Shown: piece by piece, positions 1-5,936 of the stretch | How positions within the stretch are numbered: the first letter of the stretch is position 1 | Layout of the letters: each line of letters opens with the position of its first letter | Assembly: GCA_027009605.1 (NCBI GenBank) | Contig: JALVCY010000008.1 | Coordinates: 1 to 6,102 of the forward strand | Reading direction: 5' to 3' | Source: Saprospiraceae bacterium | GTDB taxonomy: Bacteria; Bacteroidota; Bacteroidia; Chitinophagales; Saprospiraceae | Length of the DNA stretch: 6,102 nt | Notes under the pieces: model-generated | What the model was told of the DNA's origin: nothing | Databases searched by the model: none | What the model saw: the letters and a program-made list of their open reading frames with translations, nothing else | Position numbers and translations under genes: made by a program

Positions 1-906
1 GGCAATTTCCCGGCGGATGGGGTCATAGCTGGAGATGACCACTGCTTCCGGTGTATCATCCACGACAAGTTCCACTCCTGTAGCACTTTCGAGCGAACGG
101 ATGTTCCGTCCTTCACGCCCGATGATTTGGCCTTTAATTTCGTCGGATTCCAACTTAAATACAGAGACCGTATTTTCGATGGTATATTCTGACGCCATAC
201 GTTGGATGGTCTGAATGACAATTTTTTTGGCTTCTTTGTTGGCGGTGACTTTAGCCGCTTCGACAGAATCCTTGACGATAGCCATGGCTTCTGTTTCGGA
301 TTTGGCCTTTACGGCATCTAGGATTTGTTGTTTGGCTTCGGCCTGAGTCAGCCCGGAGATAGTCTCCAACTTACGGATACGTTCTTCGTTGGCTTTCTCT
401 AATTTTTCTCTCTTTTCGGCGACAATTTTTTGTTGCTTTTCGAGTGTCGCCTTAAGTGCGTCAATTTCTTTTTCTCTCTGCTCCAACTCCGCCCGATCAT
501 CTTCCATCTCTTCCAATTCTTCTTGAAGAGCTGCCTGTTTGCGTTCGAGTTCTTTTTCTAAATTCCGGACTTCAATCTGTCTTTCCTTTAGTTCAATTTT
601 TTGCTGTGCTTTGTACTCTTGGTAATCGAGCTTCAATTTGGTATATTTAGCCCGAGCTTCTTCAATTTTCTTTTGTTTAATTTTTTCATTGTAGGCTTCT
701 GCTTTCGCAATCACCTTTTCTTTTTCTGTAACGGCTTCATCCACAATGCGTTTGGCCGTCAACTTAGCCTCTTTGATCATTAAGTCTGATTTAGCATTAA
801 TCTCTTCAATTTTGCTTTGATTAATTTTGCTAAAGATTGACTTAGCAGCAAAAAAACTAATCACCGCCCCAATCACCAGACCGATGACTATAGATATTGG
901 ATCCAT
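1..906 (-). CDS. rny: Ribonuclease Y, N-terminal 302 residues (C-terminus cut by window edge)
   Basis: RNase Y is a membrane-anchored endoribonuclease that initiates mRNA decay. The start ATG is at 906-904 and the frame stays open to base 1. Residues about 4-21 form one hydrophobic helix (ISIVIGLVIGAVISFFAA). Residues about 25-235 are a charged Lys/Glu/Gln-rich coiled coil. A KH RNA-binding domain begins near residue 243, with the signature IIGREGRNIR at 261-270 and DDTPEAVVISSYDPIRREIA at the edge; these are hallmarks of the family. Family members are about 510-530 residues, so roughly 220 residues, including the HD phosphodiesterase domain with the metal-binding His-Asp pair, lie outside the window. 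It follows zapA on the same strand after a 106-nt gap. That gap has a pyrimidine-rich tract in the mRNA sense but no clear terminator and no good TAnnTTTG promoter, so read-through from zapA is likely. No Shine-Dalgarno sequence is apparent. Confidence 0.97.
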   Translation of the reverse strand, partial: MDPISIVIGLVIGAVISFFAAKSIFSKINQSKIEEINAKSDLMIKEAKLTAKRIVDEAVTEKEKVIAKAEAYNEKIKQKKIEEARAKYTKLKLDYQEYKAQQKIELKERQIEVRNLEKELERKQAALQEELEEMEDDRAELEQREKEIDALKATLEKQQKIVAEKREKLEKANEERIRKLETISGLTQAEAKQQILDAVKAKSETEAMAIVKDSVEAAKVTANKEAKKIVIQTIQRMASEYTIENTVSVFKLESDEIKGQIIGREGRNIRSLESATGVELVVDDTPEAVVISSYDPIRREIA

Positions 907-1012
907 AATTCACTCAATTATTTAGGTTATATAATAAAGAGTGCTGTGCCACACAGGCAAACAAAGGAAGGAAAACCAAGAAAAGCCCTACAAAAGGGAA
1001 GGAAAGGTAATA

Positions 1013-1294
1013 CTAAGCGTGCACCAATTGCTCAATCTTAGTCAAAAGGTCTTCAACATGGGTATTCGCCTTTAGGTTTTCTGCTTTTGCATTATCAATG
1101 GCATAAGTCAAGAGCAACATAACGACTCCGTCCATTTTGTCCTTTAATTGATAATCAATCTGAAATTTGTTGATCTGTTCGTTCAATTCTTTAACCACTT
1201 TCTGAATCATTTCTTCTTCAGAAGGGTGAACGCTCATCGGAACAAATTTTCCGGCAATATTTAACCTAATTGACTTTAACTCTGAATCTTCCAC
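1013..1294 (-). CDS. zapA: Cell division protein ZapA (93 aa, GTG start)
   Basis: ZapA is a small cytoplasmic protein that binds FtsZ and bundles or stabilises the Z ring. The protein has the expected plan: an N-terminal beta-rich part (SIRLNIAGKFVPMSVHPSEE, about residues 8-27) with the family-like IAGK turn, then a long amphipathic helix (about residues 26-90) that forms the dimer or tetramer coiled coil, including LLLTYAIDNAKAENL. The length is normal for the family. The start is GTG at 1294-1292: the next Met is residue 20, inside the conserved strand, so a later start would destroy the domain. The upstream gene's TAA ends 3 nt before this GTG and lies in the same frame, which suggests translational coupling by termination and reinitiation. 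Location immediately before rny and after a small coiled-coil gene fits a conserved Bacteroidota arrangement as I recall it. The identity rests on domain pattern and context. Confidence 0.87.
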   Translation of the reverse strand: MEDSELKSIRLNIAGKFVPMSVHPSEEEMIQKVVKELNEQINKFQIDYQLKDKMDGVVMLLLTYAIDNAKAENLKANTHVEDLLTKIEQLVHA

Positions 1295-1297
1295 GGT

Positions 1298-1576
1298 TTA
1301 TAATTGTTTAAGCCATGATATGCTCTGATCAATCTCCACTATGTACCCTTTTATATCCTTCTTGACGCCGGCCAATTCGGATTTTAATATACCACATTCC
1401 TCCTCTTTTGAAGTATATGCCTTTTCTAGGTTGGCACTTCCGCCACTTTCAGCCTCTAACTTCAAAAATTTATTGGTCTTTCTTAAAGCATCATTCTCAC
1501 GGCGCAATTGAGCCAAGTCTGCACTCATCTCTCCTACTTTTATTAGGATTTTTTGCAATCTGTCTTGAACGTCCAT
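1298..1576 (-). CDS. Small coiled-coil protein upstream of zapA (92 aa; possible ZapB-like partner)
   Basis: The start is taken as ATG at 1576-1574 (MDVQDRLQKILIKVGEMSAD). The frame is open back to an ATG at 1675, but the extra 33 residues are Cys-rich and low in family character, and a candidate promoter (1634-1668) lies inside that extension. Two helical segments are visible: residues about 1-43 with heptad-like hydrophobics (LQKILIKVGEMSADLAQLRRENDALRK in two overlapping parts), and residues about 50-92. A Gly/Ser/Asn-containing break (ESGGSAN) separates them. The C-terminus reads IKGYIVEIDQSISWLKQL, similar to the end of small hypothetical proteins I associate with this position before zapA in Bacteroidota. 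There is no signal peptide or membrane segment, so it is probably cytoplasmic. Coupling to zapA suggests a division role, possibly analogous to the coiled-coil protein ZapB. That function is inference; sequence homology to ZapB is not demonstrated. Confidence 0.8.
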   Translation of the reverse strand: MDVQDRLQKILIKVGEMSADLAQLRRENDALRKTNKFLKLEAESGGSANLEKAYTSKEEECGILKSELAGVKKDIKGYIVEIDQSISWLKQL

Positions 1577-1633
1577 AGTAATATGCTTTAAGAAATCGGT
1601 GCTACTTTCGCAAAAAAGCGCACAACACCTTCG

Positions 1634-1668
1634 CAAATATAGAACTAAACATGTGAAAAAACGACAAA
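1634..1668 (-). promoter_or_regulatory. Candidate Bacteroidota promoter for the coiled coil-zapA-rny cluster
   Basis: On the minus strand, TATATTTG (1641-1634) matches the TAnnTTTG -7 box exactly. A TTTG -33 element lies at 1668-1665, with a 23-nt spacer at the long end of the accepted range. The predicted transcription start near 1628 leaves a leader of about 50 nt before the ATG at 1576. No alternative promoter was seen between here and rny, so this may drive the whole cluster. Confidence 0.6.
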
Positions 1669-1747
1669 GTTGCAAAAAAAATAAATTTTTATACCCGCTC
1701 CCTGCTGATTTAGTCTAAATGGACTAGGATTTGCCTATGGATATTGG

Positions 1748-3136
1748 CTAGCCCAAAACGCCCAGCAACCATTCTCGCTCAATGATTCGTTCTGTATTTT
1801 GGATTTCTGCTTTGAGTTTGGCTCGACCGGATTTATCATCGACGTCCAAGTGTAGGATTTTTTTTAGCGCAAGCGCAAAAGCCCGATGAATCTCTCGATG
1901 ATAGGCCATCACTTCTTTTCTACGCAAGTAGGTGGAAAAACTATCCAAAAAAGACTCCAACACCTGCTCTTGCCCCAGTTCAAAGTATATTTTGGCCAAA
2001 AAAGTCTTGGCAAACAAGCCCATCAAAATATCATCAAATACCGTCTCATTGATGAGTTGCATCGCCTTTTTGTACTTTTTTTGGTTGTAATAGAGAGAGA
2101 TATAGGACAAATTGACCGTACTTTCGCGAAAGCCCACCTGAATCAAATGGGCGTATTCCGTCATCATCTTTTCTGCCCACTCATAATCCTTTTGGTACAA
2201 GGCCGCAGAAATAATATTGATAAAGGTGTAGCGAGATATCCGACCATTGATAAGCAAGGTTCCTTCTTCGATTCCCTGACGATACAGGGGCAGGACTTGT
2301 TCGTAATAAGATTTGTCGCCCGCATTGATCTTGCCAATGCAAAAATTAACAACCAACAATAAGATTTCATGCGCTTCATCATTGGGCAAGACCGATTTCC
2401 ACTTCTTCATATCCGCCAAAAGCACATCGAACCAACTTTTGTCCGATTCTGTCAATGCTCGATAACTATAATAGTACAACGAAATCGCCGGATGATCCAA
2501 CCAGCCCCGCTTTTCGACATACGCCAAAACATCGTCCAACAATCCCATGTCATACCCCACCTTATACACTCGTGCGTGAGAAAACATCATACAAGCATGC
2601 CGTAATTTTTCCGCAAGGAAATGACGCTCCAAGGTATCCGACAGACTTTGAAGATTCAGTTCTTGGAATCGCCCCCGCGCACTGACAAAGTTGTACTCTT
2701 CTTGCAACAACAAATACTCCATTTGCAGATGATGTCGATTGCGATACGGATAGGCTTCCAGTTTTCGCTTAGCTTTCGCCAATGTTTTGACAAATGCCTT
2801 TTCCAGTTGTTTTTCCTGATAGACATGGGTCAAAGTCCGAATAGGATACAACTCATCTTGAACGACCGCTTGATAGATGAGATAGTCCTCTAGGGCTTTT
2901 TGCAAAAAAAACATCGCTTGGCGCATACGTCCGTCATTATAATCCGTTTTAGGATAGAGTTGTTGGTAGGCGGCTTCTTTGGAAATGGGTTTTTCCGGCG
3001 ATGCAACCATCAAATCAAACAATTTCCGGACATCTTCACGCTTGTTGTGAATCGGAGAGTGCAGCCAATGGCGAATATATTTGTATTCCTTGCGGTCAAA
3101 ATGAGAAATAATGTCGAATAATACACTTTTTTGCAT
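1748..3136 (-). CDS. Hypothetical helix-rich protein, TPR-like (462 aa)
   Basis: I do not recognise a named family with a known function. The start is taken at ATG 3136-3134 (MQKSVLFDIISHFDRKEYKY). An in-frame ATG at 3178 adds 14 residues (MRICFFVEKKLICG), but these are not conserved-looking and overlap the candidate promoter. The N-terminus has a pattern, LFDIISHFDRKEYKYIRHWL followed by HSPIHNKREDVRKLFDLM (about residues 6-43), reminiscent of multi-copy hypothetical proteins in Saprospiraceae-type genomes that begin with an 'F..FL.SPYFN....+LFD' segment. That resemblance is from memory. The rest is predicted almost all alpha-helical with TPR-like segments: about 309-322 (LYQKDYEWAEKMM), 341-360 (YISLYYNQKKYKKAMQLI) and 375-397 (AKIYFELGQEQVLESFL). 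It is rich in Tyr, Lys and Leu. No signal peptide, membrane helix or catalytic motif is visible, so a cytoplasmic scaffold role is plausible. It lies 171 bp upstream of the coiled-coil gene on the same strand, which has its own candidate promoter. Confidence 0.85.
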   Translation of the reverse strand: MQKSVLFDIISHFDRKEYKYIRHWLHSPIHNKREDVRKLFDLMVASPEKPISKEAAYQQLYPKTDYNDGRMRQAMFFLQKALEDYLIYQAVVQDELYPIRTLTHVYQEKQLEKAFVKTLAKAKRKLEAYPYRNRHHLQMEYLLLQEEYNFVSARGRFQELNLQSLSDTLERHFLAEKLRHACMMFSHARVYKVGYDMGLLDDVLAYVEKRGWLDHPAISLYYYSYRALTESDKSWFDVLLADMKKWKSVLPNDEAHEILLLVVNFCIGKINAGDKSYYEQVLPLYRQGIEEGTLLINGRISRYTFINIISAALYQKDYEWAEKMMTEYAHLIQVGFRESTVNLSYISLYYNQKKYKKAMQLINETVFDDILMGLFAKTFLAKIYFELGQEQVLESFLDSFSTYLRRKEVMAYHREIHRAFALALKKILHLDVDDKSGRAKLKAEIQNTERIIEREWLLGVLG

Positions 3137-3140
3137 CCCG

Positions 3141-3171
3141 CAAATTAATTTTTTTTCAACAAAAAAGCAAA
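3141..3171 (-). promoter_or_regulatory. Candidate promoter for the 462-aa helical protein, immediately at its ATG
   Basis: On the minus strand, TTTG (3171-3168), a 19-nt spacer containing an A8 run, and TTAATTTG (3148-3141) fit the Bacteroidota -33/-7 pattern with one mismatch in the -7 box (TT instead of TA). The box ends only 4 nt before the ATG at 3136. Transcription would therefore start at or next to the A of the start codon, giving a leaderless or nearly leaderless mRNA. Confidence 0.45.
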
Positions 3172-3287
3172 TCCGCAAGCCCGCACCAAAACACTAAAAC
3201 ACTCACAATCAACTACTTAAGATTTAAAAATATGAAGAAAAGTAACTTTTTACAGCATTTTTTTGTCAACAAATCCGTTTTTTTGTC

Positions 3288-3319
3288 TTTGAGACTTCCA
3301 AGTTATCCCTTGACATTTG
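3288..3319 (+). promoter_or_regulatory. Candidate promoter for the secreted T9SS protein gene
   Basis: TTTG (3288-3291), a 20-nt spacer and GACATTTG (3312-3319) match the TTTG / TAnnTTTG promoter with one mismatch (GA for TA). Transcription would start near 3326, leaving a leader of about 65 nt before the ATG at 3391. This supports 3391 rather than the in-frame ATG at 3232 as the start. A small hairpin, GCCT-GAA-AGGC, sits in the predicted leader near 3340. Confidence 0.42.
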
Positions 3320-3390
3320 TATCATCCGAAACCGAAAGAAGCCTGAAAGGCCATCCCGATTACCGATTTTTAAAATTCTTTAAACGACCT

Positions 3391-5544
3391 ATGCTGAAAA
3401 ATTGCCTACATATCATTCTTTTCTCCTTGCTTTTGGCGCAAGCGAATGGTCAAGTGACCTTTAGAGCCATTGGCGGAAATGTGACAGCCGGCAATACTAT
3501 TGACATCAGTATTCAGGTCAAGAATTTTACGAATGTTGCCGCCTTTGCTTATACGATGGTATATGACACCAACTCTTTGGACTTGATTACGCCTCCGGTT
3601 GATGTCACTATCCCCGGCTCTGTACCGGATGTCAACGAGCCCAGCAAAGGCATCATAAAAACCAACTGGTTTGAAAACAACAATATCAGCCTTGCCGATG
3701 GAACCATCATCTACAAATTGAGATTTTTGGCAAAAGCAACATCCACTTCCAAAATTCACTTTATCAAAGACAATAGTTTTGTCGTCGCTGACAGCTTGGT
3801 CAACGAGAAGCCCTACCTTGCTTTTTACGGAAGTGTCAATACCACCTATTTGCACGGTGACATCATCTATGATTTTAACGAAGATTGCACCACAAACGAT
3901 GGAGAGCTTGGTCTGAATGATATTCCGGTACGCATAGAAAAAAATGGATGGTATCAATACACCACTAGTGACCATACCGGCTCTTATGAATTCAGCATCC
4001 AAAATACCAATACACCGACCATCAAAATCTTGCCCCGCACCACTGCTTGGAAAGCGGCTTGCTCTCCGGCAACTTTTCCGGTCGATGTCATTCCTTTTTC
4101 AGAGAATGTAATCCCGACCACCTTGCTACAAGCCGCTTATGCCTGTCCACACATGGAAGTAGATGTCTCTACGGCCTATGTAGCACCTTGCCAAAACTTC
4201 AAATACTGGGTAAATTATCGCAACAACGGGCCGGCTCCGGCTTTTGGCGCAAGCGTCAAAATCACCTTGGATACTTTCATGACCTATAACGGGAGTAACT
4301 TGACACCAACCCAATTAAATGGCCGGCATTTAGAATTTAACATAGGCAATGTCAACACCGACCAAAGTGGCAGATTTTATATCAACGTAAAAAATAGTTG
4401 TGTCGGCACCGTTGAAGGCCAGGCACAATCGGTCTCCGCAGAAATATTCCCAAATACCATCTGCGACCCGGTCTCGCCGGCTTGGGATCAGTCTTCGCTA
4501 AAAGTAACCGGCACTTGCGCCGGGGATTCTGTCCGGTTTGTGGTTCAAAATGTCGGCACAGCAGATATGACGACCACCCAAGACTTTATCATCATTGAAG
4601 ACATGATTTTGGGCAAAGAAGGCCATGTAAAGTTGGATGTCAGCGAATCCAAAACTTTGACCGAATTAACAGACGGGCATACTTACCGGCTCATTGCCAA
4701 TCAATCTCCGCACCATCCGGGCAGAAGTTATCCCACCGTTGCGTTGGAAGGTTGTGATGGCTATACTAGCTCAACCATGCTGGGTTCTGTTACAGAATTT
4801 GCGGAAGATGATGCCAACCCATCCAATTCCATTGATGTTCAGGAGAGTACGAATACTCCTATTCCCAATACGATTATAGGCCATCCCAAAGGCTACGGAC
4901 CCGAATTTGAGATTACATCTCACACCGATTTGACGTATTTGATTCGGTTCAAAAACACTACGGAGGCCACGTTAACAGAATTAGTGATACAAGACACGCT
5001 ATCCCCATTTCTTGACATGGTCTCCGTTGAACCCGGTGCATCGAGTGTGCTTTATGACTTCACCCTTACGGACAAAAACATTGTTCAATTCACCCTATTG
5101 GACACCCTCCTACCGGGTACTGAAGGCTTTGTCAAATTTAGAGTCCGTCAAACACCAAACAATGACGTAGGCACTAAAATAGCAACTAGAGCCAACATCG
5201 GCCTACCAACAGCCGTCGCCACCGATAGTGTTTTTCATACTGTAGGCGGAGACACGGAGCAGTTATATGTCATGGTGGATGTCCACAACCCCATCAACCC
5301 CAATATCAAACTAGATGTCTATCCCAATCCGTTTACAACGGAGACGACCATAGAAATAAAAGATTACCCGAAAACTGATTTAAGATTGCGTCTATACGGA
5401 ATAAATGGGAGCGTTCTGTTAGAGCAATCAACTCATACCGGAAAATTCCGGTTATCCCGAAGCAGCATATCCAAAGGTGTTTACGTTTTTGTAATAGAAA
5501 ACGGTAACATTCCAATCGCTTCAGGTAAAATAGTCGCTCCGTAA
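3391..5544 (+). CDS. Secreted multidomain surface protein with cohesin-like domain and T9SS type A sorting domain (717 aa)
   Basis: The start is ATG 3391, because MLKNCLHIILFSLLLAQANG is a typical signal peptide (cleavage near residue 20). An in-frame ATG at 3232 would bury that signal behind 53 residues. Modules in order: residues about 22-150, a cohesin-like beta sandwich (AGNTIDISIQVKNF, then AFAYTMVYDTNSLDLI); about 156-235, an SdrD/B or carboxypeptidase-regulatory-like module (GDIIYDFNEDCTTNDGELGL, then TTSDHTGSYEF); about 257-350, a DUF11-like domain (APCQNFKYWVNYRNNGPAPA); about 369-455, another beta domain (TGTCAGDSVRFVVQNVGTAD); about 500-588, a further DUF11/DUF7619-like repeat (GHPKGYGPEFEI, LTYLIRFKNT); and about 641-717, the T9SS sorting domain with YPNPF at 644-648 and SKGVYVFVIENG near the end. 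Scattered cysteines suit an extracytoplasmic protein. The sorting domain implies export through the Sec and T9SS systems to the surface or medium. The ligand and role are unknown; no catalytic domain is visible. Confidence 0.92.
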   Translation: MLKNCLHIILFSLLLAQANGQVTFRAIGGNVTAGNTIDISIQVKNFTNVAAFAYTMVYDTNSLDLITPPVDVTIPGSVPDVNEPSKGIIKTNWFENNNISLADGTIIYKLRFLAKATSTSKIHFIKDNSFVVADSLVNEKPYLAFYGSVNTTYLHGDIIYDFNEDCTTNDGELGLNDIPVRIEKNGWYQYTTSDHTGSYEFSIQNTNTPTIKILPRTTAWKAACSPATFPVDVIPFSENVIPTTLLQAAYACPHMEVDVSTAYVAPCQNFKYWVNYRNNGPAPAFGASVKITLDTFMTYNGSNLTPTQLNGRHLEFNIGNVNTDQSGRFYINVKNSCVGTVEGQAQSVSAEIFPNTICDPVSPAWDQSSLKVTGTCAGDSVRFVVQNVGTADMTTTQDFIIIEDMILGKEGHVKLDVSESKTLTELTDGHTYRLIANQSPHHPGRSYPTVALEGCDGYTSSTMLGSVTEFAEDDANPSNSIDVQESTNTPIPNTIIGHPKGYGPEFEITSHTDLTYLIRFKNTTEATLTELVIQDTLSPFLDMVSVEPGASSVLYDFTLTDKNIVQFTLLDTLLPGTEGFVKFRVRQTPNNDVGTKIATRANIGLPTAVATDSVFHTVGGDTEQLYVMVDVHNPINPNIKLDVYPNPFTTETTIEIKDYPKTDLRLRLYGINGSVLLEQSTHTGKFRLSRSSISKGVYVFVIENGNIPIASGKIVAP
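3429..4255 (+). repeat. Pair of identical 16-bp words within the T9SS protein gene
   Basis: GCTTTTGGCGCAAGCG occurs exactly at 3429-3444 (inside the signal-peptide codons) and at 4240-4255 (inside a DUF11-like domain). The two copies are read in different frames (LLLAQA versus AFGASV), so protein constraint does not explain the match. The coordinates given span both copies and the unrelated sequence between them. A shorter related word, GCGCAAGCGC, occurs at 1867-1876. Confidence 0.5.
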
Positions 5545-5554
5545 GGATTGACTA

Positions 5555-5607
5555 AAACCCAGGAGACACCTGAATACTGAAAGCAGGTTTGGGTGTTTCT
5601 TTTTTCC
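5555..5607 (+). terminator. Probable rho-independent terminator of the T9SS protein gene
   Basis: Starting 13 nt after the stop codon, an imperfect hairpin ends in a T-rich tail. CCTG (5569-5572) pairs with CAGG (5584-5587), and the outer ACCC (5557-5560) pairs with GGGT (5591-5594) across an asymmetric internal loop. An alternative pairing is ACACC with GGTGT. The tract GTTTCTTTTTT follows. The competing pairings make the exact fold uncertain, but position and T-tract fit termination. Confidence 0.55.
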
Positions 5608-5639
5608 TTTAGATACGGCTCCTTTTATGGGTATCTAAA
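5608..5639. repeat. Perfect 9-bp inverted repeat (TTTAGATAC / GTATCTAAA)
   Basis: TTTAGATAC (5608-5616) is exactly complementary to GTATCTAAA (5631-5639) across a 14-nt centre, beginning right at the end of the T-tract of the preceding terminator. It has no T-run after it on either strand, so it is not a typical terminator. It could be an RNA stem (3' end protection, or the 5' stem of a small RNA) or an operator-like dyad. The function is unknown. Confidence 0.6.
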
Positions 5640-5716
5640 TCAACAAAGTATCTCGAAAATGTGTTTTTTTTTGATGTATTCAAAAAATACGCCTTTTCAA
5701 AACATAGGATTATACA

Positions 5717-5732
5717 TGCGGGTGGTTCCGCA
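5717..5732. repeat. Small hairpin TGCGG-N6-CCGCA
   Basis: TGCGG (5717-5721) and CCGCA (5728-5732) form a perfect 5-bp stem with the loop GTGGTT. It lies about 30 nt upstream of the strong terminator at 5762-5802. Only its GC-rich stem within an AT-rich region makes it notable. Confidence 0.35.
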
Positions 5733-5761
5733 AAATTTGTTGGGATTATTAAAAATGAGCT

Positions 5762-5802
5762 AAAAGCCGCTTGCATCTTTGGATGTAAGCGGTTTTTTGT
5801 TT
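5762..5802 (+). terminator. Strong rho-independent terminator with no obvious gene directly upstream
   Basis: CCGCTTGCATC (5767-5777) pairs with GATGTAAGCGG (5782-5792) over 11 bp with one G-U pair and a TTTG loop. The stem extends through G5766 and the flanking A/T tracts, and TTTTTTG plus further T residues follow. This is a canonical plus-strand intrinsic terminator. It lies about 220 nt beyond the T9SS gene and already downstream of another probable terminator, so it is either a second-stage terminator for that gene or the end of an unannotated small transcript. Confidence 0.87.
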
Positions 5803-5891
5803 TTGGGGCAGACATACGTGTTTTCTTCGTGCCCTAAGTCATCAGGCTGCTCGAAAATATCTATATTCATTGCCGAATCATAGCAAAAAAA

Positions 5892-5923
5892 TTTGACTAT
5901 TGATTCAAAACAATTTATCTTTG
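5892..5923 (+). promoter_or_regulatory. Bacteroidota-type promoter of the tRNA gene
   Basis: TTTG (5892-5895), a 20-nt spacer and TATCTTTG (5916-5923) match the -33/-7 consensus TTTG / TAnnTTTG perfectly. The -7 box ends 13 nt before the first base of the tRNA, leaving a short 5' trailer for RNase P to remove. This is the best promoter in the window and supports the Bacteroidota assignment. Confidence 0.82.
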
Positions 5924-5936
5924 CAGTCCAAAATCA

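Larger units (their letters stand above)
5545..5891. other. Intergenic stretch without a supported protein gene
   Basis: This stretch of about 350 bp separates the T9SS gene from the tRNA promoter. It holds a probable terminator (5555-5607), a 9-bp inverted repeat (5608-5639), a small hairpin (5717-5732) and a strong terminator hairpin (5762-5802). A weak bulged hairpin, GGGCA / TGCCC (5806-5834), is also present. The only sizeable open frame, 68 codons on the minus strand (5815-5609), runs through these structures and has no recognisable protein character. Confidence 0.6.

Noticed and set aside
456..783. Two plus-strand open frames (64 and 60 codons) opposite rny
   Set aside because: They lie antisense to the highly charged RNase Y coiled coil, have no start context and no recognisable protein features; they are shadows of rny codon usage.
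907..1012. Gap between zapA and rny as a possible 6S RNA (linked to zapA in gammaproteobacteria)
   Set aside because: It is only about 106 nt, shows only a TGCC-N5-GGCA mini-hairpin and a pyrimidine tract, and cannot form the long 6S-like helix with a central bubble.
1577..1675. N-terminal extension of the coiled-coil protein from ATG 1675
   Set aside because: The extra 33 residues are Cys-rich and unlike the coiled coil, and a good -7 box sits inside them.
1708..1726. Overlapping small inverted repeats (ATTTAG-T-CTAAAT and TAGTC-N6-GACTA) after the 462-aa gene
   Set aside because: The stems are short and AT-rich, with no adjacent T-tract on the minus strand, so I do not call a terminator.
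1886..2893. Several plus-strand frames (76-158 codons) and a 72-codon minus frame (2382-2164) inside the 462-aa gene
   Set aside because: All overlap a well-supported long coding region and show no family motifs.
3141..3319. Poly-A/T runs between the divergent genes as a possible origin or attachment site
   Set aside because: The runs are explained by promoter spacer and leader sequence; no DnaA-box cluster, direct-repeat pair or integrase gene is present.
3406..4002. 198-codon minus-strand frame opposite the secreted protein gene
   Set aside because: It covers the cohesin and SdrD/B-like coding region of a gene with clear domains; its translation shows no recognised motif or promoter.
5609..5815. 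68-codon minus-strand frame in the intergenic region
   Set aside because: It passes through the strong terminator stem and the 9-bp dyad, has no promoter match, and its composition looks non-coding.
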